In this document: positions 8,860-16,577 of the stretch, in pieces
Layout of the letters: each line of letters begins with the position of its first letter
Numbering within the stretch: position 1 is the stretch's first letter
Origin: Salinibacter grassmerensis
Lineage (GTDB): Bacteria; Bacteroidota; Rhodothermia; Rhodothermales; Salinibacteraceae
Assembly: GCF_947077765.1 (NCBI RefSeq)
Contig: NZ_CAMTTF010000005.1
Coordinates: forward strand, 181,501 to 245,500
Direction of reading: 5' to 3'
DNA: 64,000 nucleotides
The notes under the pieces: model-generated
What the model was told of the DNA's origin: nothing
Database searches by the model: none
Seen by the model: the letters and a program-made list of their open reading frames with translations, nothing else
Made by a program: the position numbers and the translations under genes

Positions 8860-10020
8860 CTACGGAAGGTGCTCGTGGAGCGTGCGGAGAAGGGTGCCGT
8901 CGTCGGCACTGTGCTCCCAGTACATGACGCCGCCGAGGCCGCGGGACTGAACGTAGTGCGCCTTGGCCCGCAGAGACCGCGGGGTTTCGTAGGTGATCAG
9001 GACCGAGTCCTTCCTCCCCCAGAGGGTTGAGGCTCGCGCGGCGGGATCCCACCGGCGGACGAAGTCGGGGCGCTCGGCGAGGTGGTTGGCGAGCGTATCG
9101 TAGGGATGACTGCCCCGTGAGGCGTCGTAGGGCCGGTACAGTCCATCCATCTCCGGCTCGACGCCGGCCCACCCACGTCCGTAGAACGGCACCCCGAGCA
9201 CTAGCTTCGCGGGCGGCACACCCGCGTTCACGAACCGGTCGACCGCCGCGGCCGCCGAGCGCTGCATCGTGTCCGGCACGGCCGGTGGGTAGAGGTTGGC
9301 ATGGTGGCCGGTGTGACCGGACCAACGTCCGTGGAAGTCGTATGTCATCAGATTCACGAAGTCGAGCGGCGCGTGCGCCTCGGCCATGCGGGTGTGGGTC
9401 AGAAAGTCGGCGTCCGCGCCGGCGGCAATTGTGAGGAGATACCGGTCGTCGTCGGTGCGCCCGTCCGCCTGCCCCTGCCGGTCGAGGTGACGACGCACGG
9501 TCCGGAGCAGTCGGGTAAAGTTTTTTCTGTCCTCCGGGCGATACACGTTGTCCTGCCCCGCCTGGCCGGGGTACTCCCAGTCGATGTCGAGCCCATCGAG
9601 GTTGTGGGTCCGTAGGAGGTCGACGGCCGTGCGGGCGAACAGGGCCCGTGACGAATCGGTGCGGGCGGCGTTTGAGAAGTAATCGGACCACGCCCAGCCG
9701 CCAATCGAGAGCAAAATCTTGAGGTTGGGCGCCTCCGACTTGAGGGCCCGGAGCCGGGCGAGGCGCATCGAATCGCGCTCGCGCTCCAGCACCACCCGCC
9801 CCTCTTCCGTAACGTTCGCGAAGGCGTAGTTGATGTGTGTGAGTTGGCGGGCCTCTTCCGCAGACACGTCGACCGTGCCGTGCACGTAGCCGATGCGCCT
9901 ATATTCAGGAGAGGGCTCCGGACTGCCACACGCAGCCACCAACCAGACGCTCAGGGCGAGAAGCGTGCCGAGACAAATGCTGTGCTGGCGCGCCTCCGGG
10001 TTGGGCATGGGATTCGTCAT
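8860..10020 (-). CDS. GH18 family glycosidase (chitinase-like) lipoprotein
   Basis: A glycoside hydrolase family 18 enzyme; members cleave chitin or N-acetylglucosamine-containing glycans by substrate-assisted catalysis. The catalytic motif DGLDIDWE is present at 142-149, with Glu149 the predicted acid/base, and the SIGGW strand motif at 105-109. The N-terminus has a hydrophobic segment ending in LVAAC, a lipobox with Cys31 as the predicted lipidation site, so the protein is probably anchored to a membrane and faces the periplasm or the outside. The 386-residue length fits a single-domain GH18 without a carbohydrate-binding module. A second Met at residue 5 is an alternative start. The GH10-like gene lies 55 bases upstream on the same strand, so the two may be co-expressed. 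Confidence 0.92.
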   Translation of the reverse strand: MTNPMPNPEARQHSICLGTLLALSVWLVAACGSPEPSPEYRRIGYVHGTVDVSAEEARQLTHINYAFANVTEEGRVVLERERDSMRLARLRALKSEAPNLKILLSIGGWAWSDYFSNAARTDSSRALFARTAVDLLRTHNLDGLDIDWEYPGQAGQDNVYRPEDRKNFTRLLRTVRRHLDRQGQADGRTDDDRYLLTIAAGADADFLTHTRMAEAHAPLDFVNLMTYDFHGRWSGHTGHHANLYPPAVPDTMQRSAAAAVDRFVNAGVPPAKLVLGVPFYGRGWAGVEPEMDGLYRPYDASRGSHPYDTLANHLAERPDFVRRWDPAARASTLWGRKDSVLITYETPRSLRAKAHYVQSRGLGGVMYWEHSADDGTLLRTLHEHLP

Positions 10021-10075
10021 GAGAATGACGGGGGGGACTGTGTTGGAGAAGACCTGCCCCCGCCGGACGCACGAA

Positions 10076-11245
10076 TTACGCCTTCGAGGTCGCCTCCGCG
10101 AAGGCGGTCCACAGCGCGTCGTTCATGCTGCCAGCCGCGAAGAGGGTGATGCCGCTGGCGTCGCCCTCGTGCGCCTTTTCGATGAGCCGCTCCAGGCCGC
10201 CCGGTGCCACGGCCCCCACGTTGAGGCCACTGTATAAGGGGATCGGTTTGCCCTGTCCGCGCAGCCGCTCAATGCCGGCCCGCGTCTCGTCGCGCACCCA
10301 GTTTGCCCCGGCGTGGTAGAAGTTGTGGTACAGCATCGGATGCACGTAGTCGAGATCCCAGTGGTGCCACCGCTGGCGCACGGCCTCCCAGTTCGGAAAG
10401 GTTGCCGCGGAGACCGCCGTGTCGTTCGCGCGGGCGATGGGAATAAGGCGGTCGTTCACCAGGCTTGTGATGCTGTCGTACCGGAAGAGGCGCCACGCCG
10501 TGTTCGTGGTGGGATCGTCGAGGTCGTAGGGGTCGGCCCCGTGCTCGCGCTCGAACTTCGACCGGCAGGCCTCGCAGTAGCAGTAGTCGTACGGGGCCTC
10601 TTCCTCCTCCTGGTCGATGCCGTACTTCGGCTGAAGGGCCTCGGCGATGACGACGTCGGGGAAGCGGATGTAGTCGAAATGGATTCCGTCCAGTTCGTTG
10701 ATGGACGTGATCTCCTCAACACGCCGCTCAATGAAATCCTGGGCTCCGGGCCGATTGGGGCAGGTGAACTTGTAGTAGTCGACGTACGCCGGATTGTCGA
10801 CCGCCGACTCCCCGTTCCGGTTCACCACGAACCATTCTTTGTGCCGATTGACGATCTCAGGGATGGTGCAGGGCATCGATACCATCCACCCGTGCACCTC
10901 CAGGCCCGCTTCTTTCGCGGGGGGGAGAATGGTTTCGAGCCACTCGCCCTCGACCGGAAGAAAGTCGCTCCCGTAGTAGGCCGCACTGTTGCTGTACACC
11001 TGCGGCAGGATCGCGTCGATGTTGTGCGCCCGCAGACGCTCGAAGCGCCGCTTCCACTCGTCAGCCGGGACATCGAGTTCCGGGGTCATCCACACCCAGT
11101 TCGTCGGCGCCGAGTCGGGAGGCGACGGGGGGCTCGCGTCCGCCGGGGTAGAGGGGGAGCGCTCGGGCGGAGAGGAAAACCCCGTAGCGGCTGCGCCGAG
11201 GGCACCCGCCCCCAGGGTCTTCAGGAATGTGCGTCGCTCTGGCAT
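10076..11245 (-). CDS. Tat-exported GH10-like hydrolase (YddW family)
   Basis: A 389-residue protein beginning MPERRTFLKTLGAGALG, a twin-arginine signal (RRTFLK), so it is exported folded. The body matches the glycosyl-hydrolase-like 10 / YddW group: WVWMTPE start, RAHNIDAILPQVYSNSAAYY, HGWMVSMPC and the barrel motif LDGIHFDYIRFPD. In the family this fold acts on polysaccharide or peptidoglycan-like glycans, but the substrate is not established. It contains a CxxC-like YCYCEACRSKF segment that could bind a metal or form a disulfide. The frame extends upstream to 11284, but the RR signal fixes the start at 11245. It precedes the GH18 gene by 55 bases. Confidence 0.85.
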   Translation of the reverse strand: MPERRTFLKTLGAGALGAAATGFSSPPERSPSTPADASPPSPPDSAPTNWVWMTPELDVPADEWKRRFERLRAHNIDAILPQVYSNSAAYYGSDFLPVEGEWLETILPPAKEAGLEVHGWMVSMPCTIPEIVNRHKEWFVVNRNGESAVDNPAYVDYYKFTCPNRPGAQDFIERRVEEITSINELDGIHFDYIRFPDVVIAEALQPKYGIDQEEEEAPYDYCYCEACRSKFEREHGADPYDLDDPTTNTAWRLFRYDSITSLVNDRLIPIARANDTAVSAATFPNWEAVRQRWHHWDLDYVHPMLYHNFYHAGANWVRDETRAGIERLRGQGKPIPLYSGLNVGAVAPGGLERLIEKAHEGDASGITLFAAGSMNDALWTAFAEATSKA

Positions 11246-11413
11246 GGGAAAAGGCGTGGCGTGCAAAGAGCGGACTCGCCCCACAGGGAATCGGTTTGCA
11301 GGGAGAGGCCATGGGCAAAGGTGGAAGAAGTAAACTACGGCCCAATGGTCGGACCATACACCCTGGGGCGCCCCGGAACCGCTTCCAAAATTCTCTCCCC
11401 CCTAATTGCTTTT

Positions 11414-13138
11414 CTACTCCTCCTGCACAAGCCAGGCCCGGTCGATCGCCCCGTCGGTCACGCGGTACAGAAACACCTGGGACAGCGGCGCCTCGCGACC
11501 GGGCAGGTTCCGGATGGTCTCGTGGGCGGTGAAGGTGTTGCCCACGGTCGTGTGATAGCGGAACTCGGAGTGCAGGTTGGTTGCCCCGTCAAGGAGAGGA
11601 TGGTACTGCGTCGCGAGGGTGTCACGCCCCTCCATCACAAGCGTATTCGGGGGGCGATAGACCTCCACGTCATCGGCGAACGCGTCAAGAAAGGCATCCG
11701 GGTCATGGGTGTTGTAGGCGTTGTGCAGCTGGAACACCACCTCCTCCGGCGTCCGCGGCACGAGCCGGTCGGGAGCGAACAGCGTGCCGTTCTTCACGAC
11801 CCGATGAATCGACGTGGCGTGTTGGATGTCCGCGAAGGGATCGCGATCGAGCACGACAAGGTCCGCCATCATCCCCTCTTCGATCTGCCCGAGGTCGTCA
11901 CGGCCCATGAGCTGGGCACCGCCCGCCGTCGCCGTTGCCAAGATCTCGCGGGGCGTGAGGCCGGCCGTACGCATGAGCTCAAACTCGCGGATGAGGGCCG
12001 GGCCGTGCGGCGTACCGATGTTGCCCGCGTCGGTGCCGGCCACAACGTCGATGCCAGCCTCGTAGAGCCGCTTCAGGTTGCGCATGGCCGTGGTGTCGGA
12101 CGGCACCGTCGGGGCCTGCTGGATGCGCCGGCGGAGGCCGGTCGGGACGAGCGAATCCGGGAGCGTGCGCAGGTCGGTGAGGGAGTTGATCACGTCCTTC
12201 TGGCCGATGCGGTGCTCGGCAAGCGTCAGGTCGAGTTGCTGGGCGAACGTTTCGCCGTAGCGCTCGCCCACCACGAGCGTCGGGGTGTAGAGCACGTCGT
12301 TCTCCCGAAGAAGCCGCACGAAGGCGTCGTCGACCGGCTGGTCGGATACGCTGTGGACGAGGATGTCCGCCCCGGCCTCGACGGCGGCCCGGGCGGTTTC
12401 CAACTCCGTGGCGTGGACGGCCACCCGGACGCCTGCGTTATGGGCTTCGTCAACGGTCGCCTCGACGACCGGACGATAGTCGGCCGGGGTCTCCCCTCCG
12501 CCCACGATGTACCAGATCTTGATGAGGTCCACCCCGGCCATGATCTGGTCGCGGACCTCTTTCCGGGCCGCCTCCGGCGTCGTGATCTGCAGGATGGGCG
12601 GATCGCCCTCGCCGAGCGACGGACGCTCCACGCTGGAAATAAGCGGGCCCGCCGTCACGACCGTCGGGGCCATCGCCGTGGTGTCGGCGCGGGCCCGCAC
12701 GTCGAGGTTCCACATCGGCCCGCCTACGTCCACCACGCTCGTCACCCCACTGCGGAGGTAGCGGCGGAAGGTGTCCGGGAGCCGCTCTTTGATGCGCCGC
12801 AACTCTTCGGCGTAGGGGCGGGCGCCGCGCAGGTCGATCACGTCGGGGCGCGTGTAGAGCCCGCCGCTCTGGAAGAAGTGGACGTGGCCGTCGACGAGGC
12901 CCGGCATCACGTACTTGTCGGGCATGTCGTGCACGGTCGCCCGGTCCGGCACCTCCACCTCCCCCGACGGCCCCACTGCGGCGATGCGGTCGCCCTCCAA
13001 TAGAACCGTCGCGTTCTCAATTACTGTGGAGTCGGCCGGATTGAGGGCCGTGGGCCCGACGAGGGCGGTGGGCTGGGCCGTGGCGGACTGGACTGCAAAG
13101 AGACCGGCGAGAACAAAAAGAAATAGGGTTCGGCGCAT
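11414..13138 (-). CDS. exported amidohydrolase with C-terminal SnoaL/NTF2-like domain
   Basis: A 574-residue metal-dependent amidohydrolase. A signal peptide (1-21, ending SATAQ) predicts export. The amidohydrolase barrel shows the first metal ligands HVH at 85-87 (LVDGHVHFF), further conserved stretches VAVHATELE and ILVHSVSD, and the late GTDAGNIG metal/active-site Asp motif. Residues 463-574 are an added domain of the SnoaL/NTF2 type (TPEEVVFQLHNAYNTHDPDA). The substrate cannot be predicted; relatives include imidazolonepropionase-like and prolidase-like enzymes. A good Shine-Dalgarno (13149-13154) supports the ATG at 13138. Confidence 0.88.
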   Translation of the reverse strand: MRRTLFLFVLAGLFAVQSATAQPTALVGPTALNPADSTVIENATVLLEGDRIAAVGPSGEVEVPDRATVHDMPDKYVMPGLVDGHVHFFQSGGLYTRPDVIDLRGARPYAEELRRIKERLPDTFRRYLRSGVTSVVDVGGPMWNLDVRARADTTAMAPTVVTAGPLISSVERPSLGEGDPPILQITTPEAARKEVRDQIMAGVDLIKIWYIVGGGETPADYRPVVEATVDEAHNAGVRVAVHATELETARAAVEAGADILVHSVSDQPVDDAFVRLLRENDVLYTPTLVVGERYGETFAQQLDLTLAEHRIGQKDVINSLTDLRTLPDSLVPTGLRRRIQQAPTVPSDTTAMRNLKRLYEAGIDVVAGTDAGNIGTPHGPALIREFELMRTAGLTPREILATATAGGAQLMGRDDLGQIEEGMMADLVVLDRDPFADIQHATSIHRVVKNGTLFAPDRLVPRTPEEVVFQLHNAYNTHDPDAFLDAFADDVEVYRPPNTLVMEGRDTLATQYHPLLDGATNLHSEFRYHTTVGNTFTAHETIRNLPGREAPLSQVFLYRVTDGAIDRAWLVQEE

Positions 13139-13148
13139 GACGCGTAAG

Positions 13149-13154
13149 CCTCCT
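13149..13154 (-). promoter_or_regulatory. Shine-Dalgarno site of the amidohydrolase gene
   Basis: AGGAGG on the minus strand, ten bases before the ATG at 13138. Strong Shine-Dalgarno sites are uncommon in this window, so it helps fix this start. Confidence 0.6.
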
Positions 13155-13523
13155 CGGGAGTGGTATGCGGTGTGTTGAATAACGTATGCACTATCGTGAA
13201 GACGTGCAGGCGGTCACCCACCATGCTCCACTCTTCTCTTGAAGGTTGTAACACTCGTAATTGCAGAACCCATCTACCAAAACCTGCTAGGCTCAAGAAG
13301 ACCGGGGCCCAGCGCATCGGGAATTTGGCGGGACCGGTCATCCCGAGGGACCTCCCCGCTCGTCCACACTTGGAGGAAGACGACCGCGTCCATCTCATCG
13401 AAACGGGGGACGTTCTCTTCGTCACGCCGATCCGTTGAGGCGGCATGGGGAGCTCCGGTGCTCGCGATAAGGGAGTCGCCGAGTCGGCTCGTGCCCGCCC
13501 GCGCGCCGCGTTGCGGCACGACA
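13155..13523. other. intergenic stretch without a supported gene
   Basis: About 370 bases between the TlpA-like gene end and the amidohydrolase start. Short reading frames cross it on both strands, but none has family resemblance or a plausible start. It presumably carries the amidohydrolase promoter; I see no clear promoter boxes or hairpin terminator. Confidence 0.5.
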
Positions 13524-14084
13524 CTACCGACCCTCCCTCACCAGCGTCTCCAGCGCATCGTCGAGCGCCCATTTGAGGACCACGCCGCTGTGCTCGTACC
13601 GGACGCGGCCTCGTTTGTCGATCAGGTACGTCCGTGGCACGGCCTCGCCCGGAAAGTGGCGCGCCGCGAGTGCGGGATTCGCGATCTGCGGAAAGTTGAT
13701 GCCCTGTTCCTCCACGAAGGGACGCACCGCCGTCGCCCCGTCCCGGTCCACCGCAATCCCGACGAACTGCACGCCCTTATCCTCAAATTCGCGCTGCAGG
13801 TCCACGAAGCCGGGCATCTCCACGCGACACGGCGGGCACCAGGTGGCCCACACGTTCACCACCACGACCTCCCCCCGGTGGTCTTCGAGCCGAAAGCGAT
13901 CGCCCGCCAGCGTCTCGGCTACCACCGTCGGGGCCGGGCGCCTCTCCGCGGCCAACTCAATGCTCGGCATGTACTGCTGATAGACGTAGATCCCCATCAC
14001 CAGGAGCACGGGCCAGTGCCAGTAGGCTTTGACGTAGGTCCGGACGGTGCGCCACGGGGAGCGATCGCGGTTGGAGTCAGGCAT
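13524..14084 (-). CDS. TlpA/ResA-like membrane-anchored thioredoxin
   Basis: A 186-residue thiol-disulfide oxidoreductase of the AhpC/TSA-TlpA superfamily. One N-terminal transmembrane helix (about 22-38) acts as an anchor, then a periplasmic thioredoxin fold with the active site WCPPC at 82-86 and the preceding VVVVNVWAT strand. The conserved cis-Pro region follows at about 158-165 (PRTYLIDKRG). Such proteins keep periplasmic Cys residues reduced, for example during cytochrome c maturation or peroxide defence. A second member of the same family lies immediately upstream (57 bases), so this is a tandem pair on one transcript. Confidence 0.92.
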   Translation of the reverse strand: MPDSNRDRSPWRTVRTYVKAYWHWPVLLVMGIYVYQQYMPSIELAAERRPAPTVVAETLAGDRFRLEDHRGEVVVVNVWATWCPPCRVEMPGFVDLQREFEDKGVQFVGIAVDRDGATAVRPFVEEQGINFPQIANPALAARHFPGEAVPRTYLIDKRGRVRYEHSGVVLKWALDDALETLVREGR

Positions 14085-14141
14085 GCGGACGGATCCGGGA
14101 TCGGTCGGTGCGCGGGCGTCGAGGGAGGGGCGGAGGCGCAG

Positions 14142-14696
14142 CTACGACCGTTCTCGCAGGAGTGCCTCCAGCAAGGGGCGGATCCGGTCCTCGGTGGTCA
14201 TGCCCGGAATGTGCTTGCGGATCTTTCCCTCGGGCCCGATCACGAACGTCATGGGCAGGCCCCGCACCCCGCCGTATTTCTCCGCGATCGAGCCGTCGCC
14301 CAGCCCAATCGGGTAGTTGATGTTCATCTTGTCGGCGAAGGCTCGCACCTCTTTGGGGCCGGCGCTCCGTTCGAGGGCCACGCCCACGAACTGGAGGCCC
14401 CGACCGCCAAGGTCCTCCTGTAGCGACACGAAGTCCGGAATCTCCCGCCGGCATGGCGGGCACCAGGTGGCCCAGAAGTTGAGCACCACCACGTCTCCGC
14501 GCTGATCGTCAAGGCGAAAAATCTCGCCATCCAGGGTGTTCAGCGAAAAATCGGGGGCGTCCTGTGCGGTGTCGCCCCCCGTCGTCTGGGCAGGCGAGGC
14601 GGGCTGTTCGGCCATCACGAGGGCTACGATTCCCCCGACGACGAGCAGACCCGCCGCGAACGAGCCCACCCAGTTGGGAAAAGAAAGAGAGCGCAT
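14142..14696 (-). CDS. TlpA/ResA-like membrane-anchored thioredoxin, second copy
   Basis: A 184-residue paralogue of the neighbouring gene. An N-terminal transmembrane anchor spans about 10-29, a short Thr/Ala/Asp-rich linker follows, then the thioredoxin domain with VVVLNFWATWCPPC (active-site Cys79 and Cys82), VGVALERSAG and a cis-Pro segment GLPMTFVIGPEGK. Predicted location and chemistry are as for the downstream copy: periplasmic disulfide reduction. The two differ in their linkers and in the variable loop after the active-site helix, which would allow different partners. The gene begins 100 bases after the end of a small exported protein that may belong to the same transcript. Confidence 0.92.
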   Translation of the reverse strand: MRSLSFPNWVGSFAAGLLVVGGIVALVMAEQPASPAQTTGGDTAQDAPDFSLNTLDGEIFRLDDQRGDVVVLNFWATWCPPCRREIPDFVSLQEDLGGRGLQFVGVALERSAGPKEVRAFADKMNINYPIGLGDGSIAEKYGGVRGLPMTFVIGPEGKIRKHIPGMTTEDRIRPLLEALLRERS

Positions 14697-14796
14697 GGGG
14701 ATACGAGAGTCGTCTCCAAAGAATCGAACCGAGAACGAGCCGACCGGTCGGCCGGCGGACGACCCTCAGTCGCTAACTGAGGGCGGAGGAAGACGA

Positions 14797-15177
14797 CTAA
14801 ATCTGGAGGACGACCGGACGGAGGACCTCCAACGCTGGCGAGACGGGCGGCGGAGACGGGGGCCGCGGTGCATCGAGGAAGACGGACGGGGGCTCTGTGG
14901 ACGCGGGGCCAATCACCCCGCCTCCCAACGGGCCGTCGAGCGAGAACATTGACCGCTCCGTCGACGCTGCACGAAGCATCGCCCCGGCGTCCGTCGCCGG
15001 ACAGGACCACTGGGCACTCGGCACGGCGGTCGTCACGATGGGGACCGACGCCGCGTTGGTCGCTCTCTCACCCCCGCGGCACGGCGTGATGGACTGCACC
15101 AGGGGCCCCACGATCAGGAGGAGGCCGAGGGCAACGGCCCAGCGGCCCACAGTACTGGATGACCGAAGGCGATGCAT
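14797..15177 (-). CDS. small exported protein of unknown function
   Basis: A 126-residue product with a signal-peptide-like N-terminus (positively charged MHRLRSSS, hydrophobic core ALGLLLIVGPLV) followed by a low-complexity Ala/Ser/Pro-rich body with only two Cys residues (about 33 and 59) and a hydrophobic C-terminal end (LEVLRPVVLQI). I do not recognise a family. It lies upstream of, and in the same direction as, the two TlpA-like genes, and is divergent from the methyltransferase. The export signal and operon position support a real gene; the composition does not add support. Confidence 0.5.
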   Translation of the reverse strand: MHRLRSSSTVGRWAVALGLLLIVGPLVQSITPCRGGERATNAASVPIVTTAVPSAQWSCPATDAGAMLRAASTERSMFSLDGPLGGGVIGPASTEPPSVFLDAPRPPSPPPVSPALEVLRPVVLQI

Positions 15178-15329
15178 GGCAACAGGGGCAGTTTATACGC
15201 AGCTTTGAAAGAACCTTTGCTCTACAGATCGAGTTCCTGGGTCGCCCTCGCCGCTCCCGTGAACTCCCCTCTACCTCGCCCGGTAGGACCGCCCTCGCGC
15301 CACACTACCAAGCCTCCCCCCTCGTTTCT

Positions 15330-16439
15330 ATGCCGTCGTCCCCCTCGGTCCTTTCTCTCCGTTCGTCGGACCGTACGCCTCTCCTGTTCACCGTCAACAT
15401 GGGGCTGGAGGACGTGGTCGTGGACGAATTTCGGGAGCGGGCCGCGGCCGCGGGCCTCGACGTGACCGACACCGACGACACCCCCTTTGGCCTGCAGAGC
15501 TACGCCTTGGTGGAGGTCGACGCGGCCCCCGACGACGCGCTCGACGTGGCCCGCCAGATGCGCTCGGTGCACCATGTGCTGGCGCCCCTCTACACGTTCA
15601 CCCTCTCCACGAACGAGGAGGACGCCCTCCAAGCAATTCAGGACACGGTAAAGACGCTCGACGTGGAGGCCATGGAGACGGCGGACACCTTCCGCGCCTC
15701 TTCGGTGCGGCAGGGCGACCACGACTTCACGAGCGTCGACGTGCAGAGGTGGGCGGGTGGGGCCCTCGACGCCCGCTACGACGCGTCCGTCGACCTGGAG
15801 GACTACGACGTGGAGGTACGGGTGGACGTCCGTGAAGACCAGTGCCTCGTGAGCGTTCAGCACACCCGCGAGGCCCTGAGTCGCCGGCAGCTGGAGGGCT
15901 ACCAGCCGCGGGCCGCTCTCAAGGCGAACGTGGCCTACGCCCTCCTCCGTCTCGCCCATCTCGACGCCCCCCCGGACACGCTGCTCGACCCCTTTTGCGG
16001 CTCCGCCACCATCCTGCTGGAGGCCGCGGACCTGTGGGGCGACACGCAGTGCTACGGCAACGACTGGAACGAGGAGGCGGTAACGGGCGCCCGCACAAAC
16101 GTCGAAATGGCGGGCCTAAGCGACCGCATCACGATTCGGGAGGGCGACGCGTGGCAGCTCGAAGAGACGTTCGAGGACGTGACGGCGGACCTGATCGTCA
16201 CCAATCCCCCCTTCGGCGTGCGCATGGCCAGTAGCATGGACTTTTACCCCTTTTACCGGCGCGTCCTCGGGCAAATGGCCGAAGTGCTGCGGCCCGGTGG
16301 CCTCGTGGTGATGCTGGTGCTGCGGCAGGGCCCCTTCAACACGGTCCTCGACGAGTCCGAGCAGTTCGCCAGTCGCCACGTGCGGGCCATCGAGATCGGT
16401 GGGCTCTACCCGTACGTCTTCGTGCTCGAACGCCTGTAA
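15330..16439 (+). CDS. THUMP-domain RNA (guanine-N2) methyltransferase
   Basis: An S-adenosylmethionine-dependent RNA methyltransferase of the RlmL-N/Trm14-TrmN type, 369 residues. The N-terminal half carries a ferredoxin-like/THUMP RNA-binding region (about 20-160, LLFTVNMGLEDVVVDEF at its start). The C-terminal Rossmann domain has the SAM-binding motif DPFCGSATI (about 220-228) and the catalytic NPPFG at 292-296, typical of base-amino methylation. The substrate, tRNA G6 or a 23S rRNA guanine, cannot be settled from sequence reading. The ATG at 15330 is preferred; the open frame upstream to 15159 lacks similarity. A second Met at residue 24 (MGLEDVV) is an alternative start. Confidence 0.9.
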   Translation: MPSSPSVLSLRSSDRTPLLFTVNMGLEDVVVDEFRERAAAAGLDVTDTDDTPFGLQSYALVEVDAAPDDALDVARQMRSVHHVLAPLYTFTLSTNEEDALQAIQDTVKTLDVEAMETADTFRASSVRQGDHDFTSVDVQRWAGGALDARYDASVDLEDYDVEVRVDVREDQCLVSVQHTREALSRRQLEGYQPRAALKANVAYALLRLAHLDAPPDTLLDPFCGSATILLEAADLWGDTQCYGNDWNEEAVTGARTNVEMAGLSDRITIREGDAWQLEETFEDVTADLIVTNPPFGVRMASSMDFYPFYRRVLGQMAEVLRPGGLVVMLVLRQGPFNTVLDESEQFASRHVRAIEIGGLYPYVFVLERL

Positions 16440-16471
16440 ACCGGCTGCGCCCCACCGAGGCCGCGAGGCCC

Positions 16472-16508
16472 GCCACACCGAAATCCGCCGTGTCCGGCTC
16501 GTCTTTTT
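16472..16508 (+). terminator. possible terminator after the methyltransferase gene
   Basis: GCC-ACAC (16472-16478) pairs with GTGT-GGC (16490-16498) around a CC bulge, and the hairpin is followed by TCGTCTTTTTG. The stem is short, so this is tentative. Confidence 0.4.
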
Positions 16509-16577
16509 GAACCTTCCCCCCACCGGGCGTTCTCCGTAACCAACAATCATCCGCGTACTCAGCACCGGCCCTCCCCC

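Noticed and set aside
7577-9691. A minus-strand open frame of 704 codons across the FG-GAP gene and most of the GH18 gene
   Set aside because: It overlaps the FG-GAP gene antisense and the GH18 gene in the wrong frame; composition is arginine-rich and has no domain.
10313-13003. A plus-strand open frame of 896 codons across the GH10-like and amidohydrolase genes
   Set aside because: It is the antisense shadow of two recognised genes in GC-rich DNA; it crosses an intergenic gap and has Arg/Val/Gly-rich sequence without family resemblance.
13160-13438. Plus-strand 92-codon frame in the 13155-13523 gap
   Set aside because: No family resemblance, no start signal, and direction opposite to both neighbours.
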